Below are positions 62,220 to 64,000 of a stretch of 64,000 nucleotides of DNA, piece by piece. The notes below the pieces were generated by a model, which saw only the letters and a list, made by a program, of their open reading frames with translations, was not told the DNA's origin and did not search any database. Numbering within the stretch: the stretch's first letter is position 1; the number at the start of each line of letters is the position of its first letter. The DNA lies in NCBI GenBank assembly GCA_020851465.1, contig JADZCR010000017.1, positions 1-64,000 of the forward strand, in the 5' to 3' direction. This DNA is from Phycisphaeraceae bacterium. GTDB taxonomy: Bacteria; Planctomycetota; Phycisphaerae; Phycisphaerales; Phycisphaeraceae. A program made the position numbers and the translations under genes.

Positions 62220-62986
62220 TGCCAGATCTCTCCTTTACCCAGCTCAAAATGGTCACCCGTGAACAGTCGCATCCGCTGAGGCAATCTGCCGCGCCTGGCG
62301 AGGATTTGCGGCAACTTCATGTCCCCAAGCATCAAACGAATGATCGGAAATGACACGGTGTCAAAGACGCCTTCTTCACGGAAGTTCGGCGTTTTCAAAA
62401 CAGCGGCGTAAGGATCAAGCAGCAGCAGTGTGCCGCGCCTCATCTCAAGTCCTGGATAATCAAACGGCCCGCTCCCCAGCGCGATAGTTCCTGCGAGCAT
62501 CCGATAGCCGGGACTCAAGCCGACTTCGCCGGCAATGGCGATGGTTCCACGCCGCATACGCAGGCCGACATGGTCGCCCGCGTTGCCTTGAATGATGATG
62601 CGGCCGCCAGTCATGCCGCGATCACGAGTTGTGTCCGGCCCGCCGACACGATCACCCGCACTGCCCCGTATATGGATCGTGCCTCCGCTCATCGATGCGC
62701 CGAGATCATCTCCCGCATCGCCTTCAACGATGAGCTTTCCCTGCTGCATCTGCGCACCGAGTCGATGGAGTCGCAGATCGGGACTGACTCGAAGCGTCAA
62801 TTGCGGCTCACGCTGCGTCTCGATACCAAAAAGCTCACCCAGGGCCACATCCGTGCTGCCGATTCGGATTGTCTGTTGCCTCAGACTTTTTGTGTCGAGC
62901 GCACCGAGTGTGTCCGGCCGGAAGATGCTGCCATCGACTGGGTAAGGGGCCGCAGCGCCTTTCCAGGTGAGCGTGTATCCATTCAT
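62207..62986 (-). CDS. fhcC: Formyltransferase/hydrolase complex subunit C
   Basis: 259 residues. The core (about 75-200) is a right-handed beta-helix made of glycine-rich repeats (GKLIVEGDAGDDLGASMSGG, IIIQGNAGDHVGLRMRRG), the same as in subunit C of formylmethanofuran dehydrogenase and the alpha-subunit C-terminus of glutamate synthase. In bacteria FhcC is part of the FhcABCD complex that turns formyl-H4MPT into formate. The start overlaps the ftr stop (ATGA). Confidence 0.93.
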   Translation of the reverse strand: MNGYTLTWKGAAAPYPVDGSIFRPDTLGALDTKSLRQQTIRIGSTDVALGELFGIETQREPQLTLRVSPDLRLHRLGAQMQQGKLIVEGDAGDDLGASMSGGTIHIRGSAGDRVGGPDTTRDRGMTGGRIIIQGNAGDHVGLRMRRGTIAIAGEVGLSPGYRMLAGTIALGSGPFDYPGLEMRRGTLLLLDPYAAVLKTPNFREEGVFDTVSFPIIRLMLGDMKLPQILARRGRLPQRMRLFTGDHFELGKGEIWQWVN

Positions 62987-63942
62987 GGTTTGCCCCCGAT
63001 TCGTTGCTGCTCACCTGCTGCTCCACTCATGACTTCATGCAGCCGGAAATGGAATTTGCCGAGGTTTCCTCCATAGTTACCTGCGCTGATCGCGATAATT
63101 CCCTCACCACACGCCGCCTCGATTCCCATACGCATTGCGCGATTGATGGCTTCTTTGGTCAGACCGTTTACGACAATTTCATAGACGCAGCCGACACCGT
63201 CGCGAAGTTTTGATTTACCGCGTGATCGAAGGGTTGGGCAGTATTCGTCGTTGGTCGAAGCGAACATTCCCTTGTAGCGTGAACCGACTTTTGAGCCGCT
63301 GCGCACAATGCCACCCGGAAAAGGCGTAATGACATCGGGTAGCGAAGCGATGGCATCCACTGCGCGGCGTGTGGCGGTGAGCGTTGTTTTCTGATCGGTA
63401 CCGCAAACGAGAAAGTTTCCGCCGCCAATCGCCTTGACCGCACCGACGGAATCTTCACAGACAAACTCGCCGTCCATGACGGGAACGCGCCAAAACCGTC
63501 TGCCGCCGAGCACTTTGCTTTTTTGATGGCTGTCACCAAAAAAACGTAACTTTGCTCCAAGGGGGAGTCGGGCGGTGTCCTCTGTCACCGTCGTGTCGGT
63601 TAGACCGTCAAACACAGCGGTCGTCGGGCATGTCATTAAACATTGACCGACTCGGTTGGGCAGTGCCTTACCAAGTTTGTCAGCGTTGAAGGCAAAAAAG
63701 AGCAGCGACGCGCCGGCTCGGTCATCCGGCGTTTCCTCATCCGTATCTACATGGTCTGGATTTAACCACCGCTCGACACCAGCCTCTGTGTCACAGCCGA
63801 TCACACTGGTCCCATAGCCGCAGACCTCCTGCGCAGCGATCTTTACCCAGTCGAGGTCGATGGCAGTTACGATCAACCTCGCCGCCCACATCCGGAAGGC
63901 TTCGGCAAAAGTGTCTTCGATAATGGTCCCGCGGATTTCCAT
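62983..63942 (-). CDS. ftr: Formylmethanofuran:H4MPT formyltransferase
   Basis: 319 residues; in bacteria also called fhcD. The N-terminus IRGTIIEDTFAEAFRMWAAR and the later CPTTAVFDGL, VCGTDQKTTLTATRRAVDAI and FPGGIVRSGSKVGSRYKGM are clear Ftr sequence. It transfers the formyl group between tetrahydromethanopterin and a methanofuran-like carrier, within the Fhc complex. TACAAT (minus strand, 63952-63957) ends nine bases before the ATG, with no Shine-Dalgarno sequence. It is the first gene of the overlapping ftr-fhcC-mch set; fhcA and fhcB are not in the window. Confidence 0.95.
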   Translation of the reverse strand: MEIRGTIIEDTFAEAFRMWAARLIVTAIDLDWVKIAAQEVCGYGTSVIGCDTEAGVERWLNPDHVDTDEETPDDRAGASLLFFAFNADKLGKALPNRVGQCLMTCPTTAVFDGLTDTTVTEDTARLPLGAKLRFFGDSHQKSKVLGGRRFWRVPVMDGEFVCEDSVGAVKAIGGGNFLVCGTDQKTTLTATRRAVDAIASLPDVITPFPGGIVRSGSKVGSRYKGMFASTNDEYCPTLRSRGKSKLRDGVGCVYEIVVNGLTKEAINRAMRMGIEAACGEGIIAISAGNYGGNLGKFHFRLHEVMSGAAGEQQRIGGKP

Positions 63943-64000
63943 GACAGCGCGATTGTAACTCGACGAGGTACGATGAAAGTGGCTGACAGGCGTCCGAATA

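Noticed and set aside
1-64000. CRISPR arrays, rRNA genes and insertion sequences with terminal repeats
   Set aside because: No regularly spaced repeats, no rRNA-like stretches and no transposase genes were seen on either strand.

Overview
The window looks like chromosomal DNA of a planctomycete, most likely of the Phycisphaerae type. The evidence is indirect: a pseudopilin of the prepilin/H-X9-DG kind, tetrahydromethanopterin-linked C1 genes (ftr, fhcC, mch) in a bacterial background, many secreted proteins of unknown family, and many divergent versions of common enzymes. No rRNA or CRISPR array is visible. One tRNA gene, tRNA-Glu(CTC), is present.

Layout. Positions 1-950 hold the 5' end of coaD and two small minus-strand reading frames. 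Positions 1075-6814 form a compact, visibly GC-richer cassette of four plus-strand genes: a ParB-methyltransferase fusion, a small terminase, a large terminase and a large serine recombinase. It has no portal, capsid or tail gene and stops at the terminator of tRNA-Glu. Positions 7065-16000 carry an unusually long RNase HII-like protein, two small secreted proteins, bioB, a subtilase-like protein, a GT4 glycosyltransferase, a GH29 fucosidase and a LacI regulator. A 999-residue secreted protein of unknown function follows.

Positions 19098-36192 are an exopolysaccharide or cell-surface glycan locus. It has two GT2 and two GT4 glycosyltransferases, a GT11 fucosyltransferase, a polymerase-like membrane protein, a flippase, an epimerase, a carbamoyltransferase, an SGNH hydrolase and three methyltransferase-like proteins. 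A pseudopilin with its own promoter sits in the middle. Next come a lipoprotein and clpP, then an ABC-2 permease with SCO1 and DUF420 proteins (copper/cytochrome oxidase assembly), two membrane proteins with helical-repeat-like tails, TauE/SafE with DUF1634, and lexA.

Positions 44900-61228 are mostly single housekeeping and envelope genes: a coiled-coil periplasmic protein, a Rieske protein, a glycogen-synthase-like glycosyltransferase, a SpoU methyltransferase, a large glycosidase-like protein, ruvX, an isolated MshEN domain, an SH3-domain protein, an HD-GYP protein, a response regulator, a 7Fe ferredoxin, a DNA methyltransferase, tag and an aldo/keto reductase. The window closes with the overlapping genes ftr-fhcC-mch, which encode the middle steps of formaldehyde/formate interconversion on tetrahydromethanopterin.

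Points most worth a second look are the capsid-less terminase/recombinase cassette, a 33-bp dyad on the promoter upstream of lexA, a 13-bp perfect inverted repeat that would bury the ribosome-binding site of a glycosyltransferase gene, and a recurring TANNNT box 6-10 bp before start codons, which suggests leaderless mRNAs.
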